Under the pieces are notes generated by a model. The model ran no database searches and was not told the origin of the DNA. It saw nothing but the letters and a program-made list of their open reading frames with translations. Below are positions 18,351 to 26,530 of a stretch of 64,000 bases of DNA, in pieces. A program made the translations under genes and the position numbers. Source of the DNA: Algihabitans sp965233705. Its GTDB lineage: Bacteria > Pseudomonadota > Alphaproteobacteria > Kiloniellales > DSM-21159. Every line of letters starts with the position of its first letter. The stretch's first letter is position 1. The DNA lies in the NCBI GenBank assembly GCA_965233705.1, contig CBDDTF010000001.1, positions 1,232,339 to 1,296,338 of the forward strand, given 5' to 3'.

Positions 18351-18701
18351 ATGTCGGAGAGCCATTTCTGGCTGAGCGAGGCGCAGTTTGCGCGCCTTCA
18401 GCCGCTGCTGCCGAACAAGCCGCGCGGTGTGCCGCGGGTGGACGACCGGCGTGTGATTAGCGGGATCGTCCACGTCCTCAGGACGGGGTGCCGATGGGCC
18501 GACGCACCGGCGGTCTACGGCCCGCGCAAGACGCTGTACAACCGCTATGTCCGCTGGGCCAAGGCCGGCGTCTGGGCCGAGGTGTTCCGCGCCTTGGCCG
18601 ACAGCGGCGGTCCACCGGCCGAGCTGCTGCTCGACAGTTCGCACGTCAAGGCGCACCGCTGCGCGGCCGGCGGTAAAGGGGGGGCGCCGTCCACGCCATA
18701 G
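18351..18701 (+). CDS. IS5-family transposase, orfA
   Basis: 116 residues: N-terminal IS5 DUF4096-type domain (FWLSEAQFARLQPLLPNKPRG...VLRTGCRWADAPAVYG) and the first catalytic Asp in LLLDSSHVKAHR. It ends shortly after a run AAAGGGGGGG at 18675–18684. A -1 slip there fuses it to orfB, giving the full DDE transposase, as in other IS427-group elements. Confidence 0.9.
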   Translation: MSESHFWLSEAQFARLQPLLPNKPRGVPRVDDRRVISGIVHVLRTGCRWADAPAVYGPRKTLYNRYVRWAKAGVWAEVFRALADSGGPPAELLLDSSHVKAHRCAAGGKGGAPSTP

Positions 18702-19108
18702 GCCGCTCGCGCGGCGGCCGGACCACCAAGATCCACGTTGCGACAGACGAACTGGGGCGGCCGCGCGCCGTGATCCTCACGCCAGGCCAGCGCGGCGACA
18801 GCCCTGTGGCGCTCGCGCTCGTTGGCGCTCTGCCGCCACCGCGCAGACTGATCGCCGACGCCGCCTACGACAGCGACGGCCTGCGCCGGTTCCTGAGCGA
18901 GCGCGGCACCGAACCGGTCGTGCCGAACAACCCGACGCGCAAGCGAAAACACGCCTTCGATGCCGCCGCCTACCGGGCACGCAACGCGATCGAACGCACC
19001 TTCTGCAGGCTCAAGGACTGGCGACGCATCGCCACGCGCTACGACCGCCTGGCCGCAACGTTCGAAGCCGCCGTCCTCATCGGCGCAATCGTCTGCTATT
19101 GGTTATGA
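18677..19108 (+). CDS. IS5-family transposase, orfB (reached by -1 frameshift)
   Basis: This frame has no start codon before the second catalytic region that would make sense alone; translation should enter at the slippery AAAGGGGGGG. It holds the second Asp (RLIADAAYDSD) and the third motif with the exact Y-2-R-3-E-6-K spacing (YRARNAIERTFCRLK). Both frames are intact, so the element may be active. Confidence 0.88.
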   Translation, partial: RGGAVHAIGRSRGGRTTKIHVATDELGRPRAVILTPGQRGDSPVALALVGALPPPRRLIADAAYDSDGLRRFLSERGTEPVVPNNPTRKRKHAFDAAAYRARNAIERTFCRLKDWRRIATRYDRLAATFEAAVLIGAIVCYWL

Positions 19109-19122
19109 GTCCGGAGCCTAGA

Positions 19123-20173
19123 TGTGAGCTTCCAACAGGTTGTCCACTCGGTCCCGGCCGAGGAGACTGGTGATTGCCAGATCATCAAACTCGCTCGGGG
19201 GACCGAATGGACATCCATGAGAATGCCCGTCTGACGCCCTACGGTCGAGCCTTGCTTGTGCGCCGCATTCTGGAGGTCGGCGAGACCCCGAAGGCCGTGG
19301 CCACGGCCTTCGGGGTCTCGCCAAAAACCGTCAACAAATGGGTCGCGCGCTTCCAGGCCGAAGGCCCGGACGGGCTCCGCGACCGCTCCTCACGGCCCCA
19401 CAAGCTGCGCCGGCCGACGTCCCAGGCGACCCAAAAGCGCATCGTCGCGCTGCGTCGCCAGCGCATCGCCGGCCAGCAGATCGCCCGCGACATCGGCGTC
19501 TCCCCCGCCACCGTCAGCCGGGTCCTCAAGCGCGCCGGCCTCAGCCGGCTGCGCGACCTGGACCCCGCCCCGCCGGTGCGCCGCTACCAGCGCGAGCATC
19601 CCGGCGAGCTGATCCATCTCGACATCAAGAAGCTCGGCCGCTTCGAGCGGCCCGGCCACCGCGTCACCGGCGATCGCAGAGGCCAGAGCAACCGCCGCGG
19701 CACCAAGCTCGGCGGCACCGGCTGGGAGTACGTCCACGTCTGCATCGACGACGCCTCCCGCGTCGCCTTCAGCCAGATCAAACCCGACGAGCGCAAGGAA
19801 AGCGCCGTCGCGTTCCTGCACGCCGCCGTCGCCTACTACGCCCGACTGGGCGTCCCCGTCACACAGGTCATGACCGACAACGGCGCCTGCTACAAATCCC
19901 GGGCGTTCCGCCGCGCCTGCAAACAGCTCGGCCTACGCCACATCCGCACCAAACCCTATACCCCTAAAACCAACGGCAAGGCCGAACGCTTCATCCAAAC
20001 CGCCCTGCGCGAATGGGCCTATGCCCATGCCTATGAAACTTCAGACCAGCGCGCACAGCACCTGCCCGCCTGGCTCCATCGCTACAACTGGCATCGCCCA
20101 CATGGTAGCTTGAAAACCAACACGCCCATCAGCCGCCTCGGCCTCTCCGAGAACAACCTGTTGAGGCTCCACA
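19123..20173 (+). mobile_element. IS481-family insertion sequence, complete
   Basis: 1051 bp. Ends: TGTG...CAACAGGTTGT on the left (19123–19143), and the same outer TGTG and inner CAACAGGTTGT on the right as complement (20153–20173). Flanked by a 6-bp duplication CCTAGA (19117–19122 and 20174–20179), which fits the NCTAGN target reported for Bordetella IS481. The left duplication reuses the last CC of the IS5-type element, so this insertion came second. Confidence 0.92.
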
Positions 20174-20178
20174 CCTAG
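19207..20178 (+). CDS. IS481-family DDE transposase
   Basis: 323 residues from ATG 19207 (GGGGGA upstream). N-terminal helix-turn-helix domains (GETPKAVATAFGVSPKTVNKWVARF; IAGQQIARDIGVSPATVSRVLKRAG), then an integrase catalytic core with LIHLDIKKLGRF, VCIDDASRVAF, VMTDNGACYKS and YTPKTNGKAERFIQTALREW. The TAG stop codon lies outside the element, in the duplicated target CTAG. The coding region begins with a perfect 44-bp palindrome, described separately. Confidence 0.93.
   Translation: MDIHENARLTPYGRALLVRRILEVGETPKAVATAFGVSPKTVNKWVARFQAEGPDGLRDRSSRPHKLRRPTSQATQKRIVALRRQRIAGQQIARDIGVSPATVSRVLKRAGLSRLRDLDPAPPVRRYQREHPGELIHLDIKKLGRFERPGHRVTGDRRGQSNRRGTKLGGTGWEYVHVCIDDASRVAFSQIKPDERKESAVAFLHAAVAYYARLGVPVTQVMTDNGACYKSRAFRRACKQLGLRHIRTKPYTPKTNGKAERFIQTALREWAYAHAYETSDQRAQHLPAWLHRYNWHRPHGSLKTNTPISRLGLSENNLLRLHT
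19279..19322. repeat. Perfect 44-bp palindrome inside the IS481 transposase gene
   Basis: Two exact 22-base arms (first arm GGCGAGACCCCGAAGG...) with no loop, at codons 25–39. Both strands encode the same peptide GETPKAVATAFGVSP, part of the first helix-turn-helix. As RNA it would form a very stable hairpin early in the message. Confidence 0.93.
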
Positions 20179-20314
20179 AGCGATGCCCGACCTGATCGAA
20201 TCGCATTTGCGATTCGCCAGGTCGGACAGCATCACTCTAACACTATGGTTTAGGGTGGTTTTGGGCCGATCGGCAGACCCACGTCGTGGTTCCACTCGAT
20301 CGGAAACCGCCCTA
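20176..20314. repeat. 139-bp palindromic element type II (C–D), right of the IS pair
   Basis: Direct repeat of 18137–18275 with one substitution. Its first three bases are the TAG stop codon of the IS481 transposase. Before the two insertions the two elements were joined tail to head through a single CTAG. Confidence 0.93.
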
Positions 20315-20363
20315 GCCTTGGGGCCCTTGCCGGAACGTCGCGAAGAGGACAGCAGCGCCCGCC

Positions 20364-20555
20364 ATGGCCCGCCGGATCTGCCGCAAGTGCCACGCCCCGC
20401 TGGAGGAGGACCAGGAGACCTGTCCCTCCTGCCGCGCCCACAACCCGGTCCCCAAGCCCTGGTACGTGCCGATCGTCGGCGGCGCGCTGGTCGCGCTGCT
20501 GGTCTACCTGCTGGTCGACTTCAACGATGTCTTCCGCGTCCTCGGTCTGGAATAG
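20364..20555 (+). CDS. Small zinc-ribbon protein with C-terminal membrane helix
   Basis: 63 residues. Zinc ribbon made of CRKCHAPLEEDQETCPSC, then one membrane segment (YVPIVGGALVALLVYLLVDF) and a short tail. No family name is recognised. Convergent with the ChaC gene; the two stops are 17 bases apart. Confidence 0.72.
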   Translation: MARRICRKCHAPLEEDQETCPSCRAHNPVPKPWYVPIVGGALVALLVYLLVDFNDVFRVLGLE

Positions 20556-20571
20556 CCGCCGGCGCTCCCGC

Positions 20572-21231
20572 TCAGCCTTCTCCCGCTCGGGCGTCCCCCG
20601 CTCGGGCGTCCGGGGGGCAGCGCCGGCGCACCTCGCGCAGCAGGCGGGTCAGGCGGCGGTCGTGGATGCCCAGGGCATGCAGGTGATCCAGGGTGTTCTG
20701 CAGGTAGTCGCTGCAGGGGCCCTTCTGGCCGTAGCCCTGCACGATCAGCTCGGCGGTCTGGGAGACCGGCATCTTGCCGGTGTACTGCGCGTGGGTCGGA
20801 TCGACCACGAAGCCGGCGGCCGCGACCGGCCCCTGCGGCGTGCGGCAGTGCAGCCAGCGCGGGATGTAGACGCCGGTCACCATCTCGCGCTCCCACAGGT
20901 AGTCCATCACCGGTCCGGCCTCGGCCGCCGGCGCCTTGAACACCATGCCGTGGCAGCAGCCGCCGCGGTCGAGGCCGAGCACCAGGCCGGGACGCTCCGG
21001 AGTGCCGCGGTAGCGGTGGGAGTAGACGCAGAAGCGCCGGTGATAGCCGTAGAGCAGGGCCTGGCGCACCTCCAGATGCGGAAACCCGGGGTTCCACATC
21101 AGCGAGCCGTAGCCGAACACCCAGAAGTCCTCGCCCGGCGGCGGCACCAGCCGTTCGCGCACCACCGGGTCCCGGTAGAGCTGGCGCAGCGTCTCGGCGG
21201 ACGGCATGTCGACGGGGCGCGGATCGGTCAT
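20572..21231 (-). CDS. ChaC-family gamma-glutamylcyclotransferase
   Basis: 219 residues from ATG 21231. The signature VFGYGSLMWNP binds the gamma-glutamyl group, and YHRRFCVYSHRYRGTPERPGLVLGLD and the catalytic-Glu region (MDYLWEREM) follow. ChaC enzymes split glutathione to 5-oxoproline and Cys-Gly in the cytosol. The C-terminus ends DARAGDARAGEG, coded by a 15-nt tandem repeat (about 20575–20609) that reaches the stop codon. Confidence 0.9.
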   Translation of the reverse strand: MTDPRPVDMPSAETLRQLYRDPVVRERLVPPPGEDFWVFGYGSLMWNPGFPHLEVRQALLYGYHRRFCVYSHRYRGTPERPGLVLGLDRGGCCHGMVFKAPAAEAGPVMDYLWEREMVTGVYIPRWLHCRTPQGPVAAAGFVVDPTHAQYTGKMPVSQTAELIVQGYGQKGPCSDYLQNTLDHLHALGIHDRRLTRLLREVRRRCPPDARAGDARAGEG

Positions 21232-21283
21232 GGCTGGCCGCAAGGGTAGAGGCCGCGCCGGGGCGGTGCAAATGCCGCCCGCG

Positions 21284-22264
21284 TCAGGACTCCTGTGACG
21301 CGGTGCCGGAGGCGGCCGCGCCCCGGGGCCCGGACCGGGCGCCGTTCGGCTCGCGCGGATCGAAGCTGCCGGCCTGGCGCTGCTCGATCACGCCGCGCCG
21401 CACGGCCCGGGTGCGCCGGAACAGCTCCTCCAGCACCTCGCCCTCGCCCCAGCGGATCGCCCGCTGCAGCGCCGTCAGGTCCTCGCTGAAGCGCTGCAGC
21501 ATCTCCAGCACAGACTCGCGGTTGTTGAGGAAGACGTCGCGCCACATCACCGGATCGGAGGCGGCGATGCGGGTGAAGTCGCGGAAGCCGCCGGCGGAGT
21601 ACTTGATCGCCTCCTGCTGGGTCGACTCCTCCAGCCCCATGGCGGTGTGCACGATGGTGTAGGCGATCAGGTGCGGCAGGTGGCTGGTGATCGCCAGCAC
21701 CTGGTCGTGGTGGGCCGGCTCCAGCACCTCGACGATCGAGCCCAGGCCGCGCCACAGCCAGGCGACCCGTTCCAGCGCCTGCGCGTCGGTGCCGGGCGGC
21801 GGCGTCAGTAGGCAGTAGCGCTCCTCGAACAGCTCGGCGAAGCCGGCGCGCGGGCCGGACTGCTCGGTGCCGGCGATCGGGTGGGCCGGCACGAAGTGCA
21901 CGCCCTCCGGCAGCACGGGGCCGACGTCGCGGATCACCGCCTGCTTGACCGATCCGACGTCGGTGACGATGGCCCCCGGCGCCAGGGCCGCCTGCATCGC
22001 CTCGGCCACGGCGGCGTAGGCGCCGACCGGCGTCGCCAACACCACCAGGTCGCAGCCCGCCACGGCCTCGGCCGGCTCGGCGAAGACCGCGTCGCAGATC
22101 CCCAGTTCGGCCACCGTCTCGCGGCTCTCGGCCGAGCGCAGGCAGCCGACGATTTCCTCCGCCAGCCCGTGGCGGCGCAGGCCGCGCGCCATGGAGGAGC
22201 CGATCAGCCCGACGCCGATCAGCGCGACGCGGCGGAACGGCCGTTGCTCCGTCTCCCCGCTCAT
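21284..22264 (-). CDS. tyrA: Prephenate/arogenate dehydrogenase
   Basis: 326 residues. NAD-binding fingerprint VALIGVGLIGSSMARGLRRHG at the N-terminus, DLVVLATPVGAYA, VTDVGSVK, and HFVPAHPIAGTEQSGP with the catalytic His. It oxidatively decarboxylates prephenate or arogenate on the way to tyrosine. The ATG overlaps the hisC stop (ATGA). The last ~30 residues are low-complexity. Confidence 0.9.
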   Translation of the reverse strand: MSGETEQRPFRRVALIGVGLIGSSMARGLRRHGLAEEIVGCLRSAESRETVAELGICDAVFAEPAEAVAGCDLVVLATPVGAYAAVAEAMQAALAPGAIVTDVGSVKQAVIRDVGPVLPEGVHFVPAHPIAGTEQSGPRAGFAELFEERYCLLTPPPGTDAQALERVAWLWRGLGSIVEVLEPAHHDQVLAITSHLPHLIAYTIVHTAMGLEESTQQEAIKYSAGGFRDFTRIAASDPVMWRDVFLNNRESVLEMLQRFSEDLTALQRAIRWGEGEVLEELFRRTRAVRRGVIEQRQAGSFDPREPNGARSGPRGAAASGTASQES

Positions 22265-23346
22265 TGCGGGTAGTCCTCCAGCGCAGCGACCAGCGCGCGC
22301 ATCTCCGCCTCGGTGCCGATGGTGATGCGCAGGTGGCCGGGCAGGCCGTAGGCCGCCATGGCGCGCACCAGGATGCCGCGGCTCTTCAGGAACGCGGCCG
22401 CCCCCTCGGCGTCGGCGAAGGGCACCAGCACGAAGTTGCCCTCGCTCGGCTCGACGCGGATGTTGAGGCGCGCGAGCTGCTCGGTGAACCAGCGCCGCCA
22501 CTCGGCATTGTGCGCGACCGAGGTCCGCAGGTGCGCCTGGTCGTCCAGCGCGGCCAGCCCGGCGACCTGCGCCGGCGCGGTGACGTTGAAGGGGCCGCGC
22601 ACGCGGTTGAGCACGTCGGCCACCTCGGCCGGGCAGTAGGCCCAGCCCAGGCGCAGCGCCGCCAGCCCGTAGATCTTCGAGAAGGTGCGCGTGACCACCA
22701 CGCGGCCGGTCTCCGCGACCAGCCGCAGCCCGTCGACGTAGTCGGGCGCCTGGGCATACTCGGCATAGGCCGCGTCGAGCACCAGCAGGCAGCGCTCCGG
22801 CAGCCCGTCGATCAGACGGCGGACCTCCGACTCCGGCAGGTAGCTGCCGGTCGGGTTGTTCGGGTTGGCCAGGAAGACCAGACGGGTCCGCTCGCCGGCC
22901 CGGGCCAGCAGCGCGTCGACGTCGGCCGTCAGGTTGCGCTCCGGCGCGGCCACCGCGGTGGCCCCGGCGGTCTTGGCGGCGATCGGGTACATCAGGAAGC
23001 CGTGACGGCTGTAGAGCACCTCGTCGCCTGGCCCGGCGTAGGCCCGCACCAGCAGCGAGATCAGCTCGTCCGAGCCGTTGCCGCAGACGATCCCCGCCGC
23101 CTCCAGCCCGTGCAGCTCGGCGATCGCCGCGCGCAGCGCCGTGGCGCCGCCGTCGGGGTAGCGGTGCAGACCGGCGGCCGCCTCGCGGTAGGCGGCGACC
23201 GCCTGCGCGCTCGGGCCCAGCGGGTTCTCGTTGGAGGCCAAGCGGATCGGCTCGGCAACGCCGGGAATCCTGGCCTCGCCGCCCACATAGGGGGCGATGT
23301 CGAAAATCCCGGGGCGCGGGGGAAAACGGTGCGTCGTCTCGCTCAT
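22261..23346 (-). CDS. hisC: Histidinol-phosphate/aromatic aminotransferase
   Basis: 361 residues. PLP fold-type I aminotransferase: substrate loop SNENPLGPS, LANPNNPTGSY, VLDAAYAEYA, and the PLP-lysine motif TFSKIYGLAALRLGWAY. Placed between chorismate mutase and the prephenate dehydrogenase gene, so it probably also transaminates prephenate or aromatic keto acids. Four-base overlaps on both sides mark a tight operon. Confidence 0.92.
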   Translation of the reverse strand: MSETTHRFPPRPGIFDIAPYVGGEARIPGVAEPIRLASNENPLGPSAQAVAAYREAAAGLHRYPDGGATALRAAIAELHGLEAAGIVCGNGSDELISLLVRAYAGPGDEVLYSRHGFLMYPIAAKTAGATAVAAPERNLTADVDALLARAGERTRLVFLANPNNPTGSYLPESEVRRLIDGLPERCLLVLDAAYAEYAQAPDYVDGLRLVAETGRVVVTRTFSKIYGLAALRLGWAYCPAEVADVLNRVRGPFNVTAPAQVAGLAALDDQAHLRTSVAHNAEWRRWFTEQLARLNIRVEPSEGNFVLVPFADAEGAAAFLKSRGILVRAMAAYGLPGHLRITIGTEAEMRALVAALEDYPQ

Positions 23347-24245
23347 CGGCGTCCCTTCTGGCCGCGCGCGGCCCCACTCGCCATCTCGGCCTCACCCAGC
23401 GGCACCGGGTAGCTGCCGATCGTCCAGATCCGGCTGACTCGCTCGCCGGCCGTCGCCGTCAGGTCGGACAGCGGCGGCACCTCCGGCCCCTCGATATAGC
23501 CCTCCACCTCGGCCAGGCAGTAGCAATAGGGGGCCTCGTCGCCGTCGGTCCAGGTGGCCGTCTCGCGCACCGTCAGCCCCGCCCGGGTCAGCAGGTCCTT
23601 GAAGGCGGCGCGGCTCATGCGGTCGGTGATCTCGGCGATCAGGAAGCTGCGGTCGTGGCCGCTGGCCTCGACGGCGCCGAGCGCCACCACCAGGGCCTCG
23701 TCCTCGCCGCCGCGGTCGCGCGGCCAGGGCGCGAAGGGCAGGCGCGCGACGATGCGCGGCACGTCGGCGCCCTCGCGCGCCAGATGGCGCCACCAGGGGT
23801 CGCCGGTGTCGCTGTCGACCGGCGGCAGCACCCCCAGGGTCGCCTTGCCGCTGGCCACCTCGTTGAGCACGCGCACGCCCGAGCCCAGCTCGGAAATCGG
23901 GGTCAGCACGCCGAAGAACTCGCGCGCCAGATCGCGCAGCTCCGCCGACTCGTCGTCGGCGTAAACGGCAACCGCGAAGGGCCCCTGCTGCGCGGTGGAG
24001 TCGGAGATGATCTCGCGCCAGATGCGCAGCAGAACCGCCTTGGGCAGGGTGCCGCGATGGCGCGCGACCAGACCGCGCATCACCTCGGCCTCGCGCGCCG
24101 GGCGCACGCGCGGACGGCTGCCGTCCTTGGTCTTGCCGATCTGGCGCGAGACCTCGGTGCGGCGGATCAGCAGCTCGTGAAGCTGCGCGTCGATCTCGTC
24201 GATCTCGCGCCGCAGATCCTCGAGTTTCCCAGGGGATGCGGACAT
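23343..24245 (-). CDS. Chorismate mutase with a degenerate prephenate-dehydratase-like C-terminal region
   Basis: 300 residues. The first ~95 are an AroQ-type chorismate mutase helix bundle (LEDLRREIDEIDAQLHELLIRRTEVSRQIGKTK). The remainder resembles a periplasmic-binding-like region plus ACT-like segment (SFLIAEITDRMSRAAFKDLLTRAGL) but lacks the TRF motif of active prephenate dehydratases. It converts chorismate to prephenate for the enzymes downstream; dehydratase activity seems unlikely. First gene of the three-gene aromatic operon. Confidence 0.82.
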   Translation of the reverse strand: MSASPGKLEDLRREIDEIDAQLHELLIRRTEVSRQIGKTKDGSRPRVRPAREAEVMRGLVARHRGTLPKAVLLRIWREIISDSTAQQGPFAVAVYADDESAELRDLAREFFGVLTPISELGSGVRVLNEVASGKATLGVLPPVDSDTGDPWWRHLAREGADVPRIVARLPFAPWPRDRGGEDEALVVALGAVEASGHDRSFLIAEITDRMSRAAFKDLLTRAGLTVRETATWTDGDEAPYCYCLAEVEGYIEGPEVPPLSDLTATAGERVSRIWTIGSYPVPLGEAEMASGAARGQKGRR

Positions 24246-24601
24246 TCGGTGCAGCTCGGGCGGTCGGGGTTGAGGCTTGCTGCGCGCTCACGCGAGCGCG
24301 CCGGAAGCCGGGTTGACGGGGCCGGATGACGGGCCGGGTGACGGGCGCCTAGTGATAGTCGGTGACCCGCCGGAAATCAAAGCCAACGTGGCCTCGCGAC
24401 GCGCCGGGCCGGGGCGCAGCGGGTCTGGCATGCGGCGCCGGCATGACAGGCCGGCCGCCTCGCCCGCCCCGGGGCCGCCGGCCCGGCGCCGCCGTTGACT
24501 TCATCCGCGCGAGGTCCCTTATTGGGGCGCCGCCGCGCCGGGCTGACCGCCCACGCCAGGGCCGCGGCGCGACAGCCGATTTCACCTCCGAGGCCGCCCG
24601 C
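24246..24601. other. Divergent promoter region between chorismate mutase and metX genes
   Basis: 355 bases, G+C-rich, with a repeated GATGACGGGCCGGGTGACGGG-like segment near 24325–24345. It must contain both promoters. I looked for a SAM-II-type riboswitch in front of metX and could not match its conserved core. Confidence 0.4.
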
Positions 24602-25828
24602 ATGTCCGCCCTCGCCGACGCCAGCCACCAGGAGCGACTCGCCCGCCTGCCCGGGCATCGCGTCGTGCTGGCCGAGGCCGCGCCGCTGCGCCTGGTCAGC
24701 GGCGCGGAGCTGAGCCCGGTGACCGTGGCCTACCAGACCTACGGCACCCTCAACGCCGACAAGTCGAACGCCGTGCTGGTCTGCCACGCCCTGACCGGCG
24801 ACCAGTTCGCCGCCGAGACCCACCCGATCACCGGCAAGGCCGGCTGGTGGTCGCTGATGGTCGGGCCGGGACGGGTGCTGGACACCGACCGCTTCTTCGT
24901 GATCTGCGCCAACGTCCTGGGCGGCTGCCTGGGCACCACCGGGCCGGCCGACCGCAACCCGGCCAGCGGCGAGCCCTGGGGCCTGGACTTCCCGGTGGTG
25001 ACCATCACCGACATGGTCGAGGCCCAGCGCCTGCTGCTCGACCACCTGGGGATCGCGCGGCTGCTGGCGGTGATCGGCGGCTCCATGGGCGGCATGCAGG
25101 TGCTGGAGTGGGCGGCCAAGCATCCCCGGCGGGTCGGCGCCGCCATCGCCCTGGCCACCGCGCCGCACCACACGGCGCAGAACATCGCCTTCCACGAGAT
25201 CGGCCGGCAGGCGATCATGGCCGATCCCGACTGGGAGGGGGGCACCTACTACCGCAGCGGCCGCAAGCCGCGCCGCGGCCTGGCGGTGGCGCGCATGACG
25301 GCCCACGTCACCTACCTCTCCGAGCCGGCGCTGCACCGCAAGTTCGGCCGTCGCTTGCAGGACCGCCAACGCCTGTCCTTCGGCTTCGACGCCGACTTCC
25401 AGGTCGAAAGCTACCTGCGCCACCAGGGCAAGTCCTTCGTCGACCGCTTCGACGCCAACGCCTATCTCTACATCACCCGGGCGATGGACTACTTCGACCT
25501 GGCGGCCGACTTCGGCGGCCGGCTGGCCGCGGCCTTCACCGATTCGCCGGTGCGCTTCTGCATCGCCTCCTTCACCTCCGACTGGCTGTTCCCGACGGCC
25601 GAGGCCAAGCGGATCGTGCACGCGCTCAACGCCGCCGCCGCCGACGTCAGCTTCGTCGAGATCGAGACCGACAAGGGCCACGACGCCTTCCTGCTGGCCG
25701 AGCCGGAGCTGCACGCCACGCTGCACGGCTTCCTCTCGGCCCAATGCGAGCGCGCCGGCCTGCCGACCGCGCCGCTGGCGCCCGTCGGCGCAGAGGAGGC
25801 GGGCGCCAGCGAGGACCGGGTGACATGA
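24602..25828 (+). CDS. metX: Homoserine O-acetyltransferase
   Basis: 408 residues from ATG 24602 (CGAGG upstream). Alpha/beta-hydrolase of the MetX type: YQTYGTLNADKSNAVLVCHALTG, GGCLGTTGP, nucleophile Ser in VIGGSMGGMQVLEWA, Asp in FTSDWLFPT and His in TDKGHDAFLL. It activates homoserine for methionine synthesis; some family members use succinyl-CoA. The stop overlaps the metW start. Confidence 0.93.
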   Translation: MSALADASHQERLARLPGHRVVLAEAAPLRLVSGAELSPVTVAYQTYGTLNADKSNAVLVCHALTGDQFAAETHPITGKAGWWSLMVGPGRVLDTDRFFVICANVLGGCLGTTGPADRNPASGEPWGLDFPVVTITDMVEAQRLLLDHLGIARLLAVIGGSMGGMQVLEWAAKHPRRVGAAIALATAPHHTAQNIAFHEIGRQAIMADPDWEGGTYYRSGRKPRRGLAVARMTAHVTYLSEPALHRKFGRRLQDRQRLSFGFDADFQVESYLRHQGKSFVDRFDANAYLYITRAMDYFDLAADFGGRLAAAFTDSPVRFCIASFTSDWLFPTAEAKRIVHALNAAAADVSFVEIETDKGHDAFLLAEPELHATLHGFLSAQCERAGLPTAPLAPVGAEEAGASEDRVT

Positions 25829-26493
25829 GCGCGGAGACCGCCGCCGCCGCGTCCCCGCGATCGGAGATGTCTCGGCCGCGCCCGCGAAGCCGGCCGTTGC
25901 GCGGCGACCTGCAACTGATCGCCGACATGATCGCGCCCGGCAGCCGTGTGCTCGACATCGGCTGCGGCGACGGCGAGCTGCTCGACCATCTGGTCCGCGA
26001 CAAGCAGGCGGTCGGGCGCGGCATCGAGCTGTCCCAGGAGGGCGTCAACGCCATGGTCAGCGCCGGCCTGTCGGTGGTGCAGGGCGACGCCGACACCGAC
26101 CTGGTCGACTTTCCCGACCGCGCCTTCGACTACGTGGTGCTGAGCCAGACGCTGCAGGCGACGCGCGATCCGCGCTTCGTGCTGGAGCAGCTCGTGCGCA
26201 TCGGCCGCCGCGCCATCGTGTCGCTGCCCAACTTCGGGCACTGGCGCGTGCGCCTGCGGCTGCTGCTCGACGGCCGCATGCCGGTCACCGACTCGCTGCC
26301 CGAGCGCTGGTACGCGACGCCGAACATCCATCTCTGCACCCTGCGCGACTTCGTCGAGCTCTGCGCCGCCTGCGACGTCACGGTGGAGCGCGGCCTGGTG
26401 CTGGGACACGGCGGCCGGGCCCGCCCGATCGGCCGCCTGGCGGGCGCCAACCTGCTGGCCAGCGACGGCCTGTTCCTGCTGCGCCGCGACTAA
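25825..26493 (+). CDS. metW: MetW methyltransferase-fold protein
   Basis: 222 residues. SAM-binding motif VLDIGCGDGELLDHL, then GIELSQEGVNAMVSAGLSVVQGDAD, LSQTLQAT and LPNFGHWRVRLRLLLDGRMPVT, all diagnostic of MetW. MetW acts together with MetX in methionine synthesis in many proteobacteria. ATGA overlap with metX. Confidence 0.93.
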   Translation: MSAETAAAASPRSEMSRPRPRSRPLRGDLQLIADMIAPGSRVLDIGCGDGELLDHLVRDKQAVGRGIELSQEGVNAMVSAGLSVVQGDADTDLVDFPDRAFDYVVLSQTLQATRDPRFVLEQLVRIGRRAIVSLPNFGHWRVRLRLLLDGRMPVTDSLPERWYATPNIHLCTLRDFVELCAACDVTVERGLVLGHGGRARPIGRLAGANLLASDGLFLLRRD

Positions 26494-26530
26494 GACCGTC
26501 CGGCCTCGCGCCAGGGCCGGCTCGCGCCGG

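Larger units (their letters stand above)
18276..19118 (+). mobile_element. IS5-family (IS427-like) insertion sequence, complete
   Basis: 843 bp. Terminal inverted repeats GGCTCCGGACCCATAA (left) and GGCTCCGGACTCATAA (right, as complement), one mismatch in 16. Flanked by TA duplications at 18274–18275 and 19119–19120. It carries two overlapping transposase frames. The element sits exactly in the CTAG between two palindromic elements. Confidence 0.93.

Noticed and set aside
24325..24600. Possible SAM riboswitch in front of metX
   Set aside because: The gap contains GGAAATCAAAGCC and other fragments that loosely recall SAM-II, but I could not place its conserved pseudoknot core; no call made.
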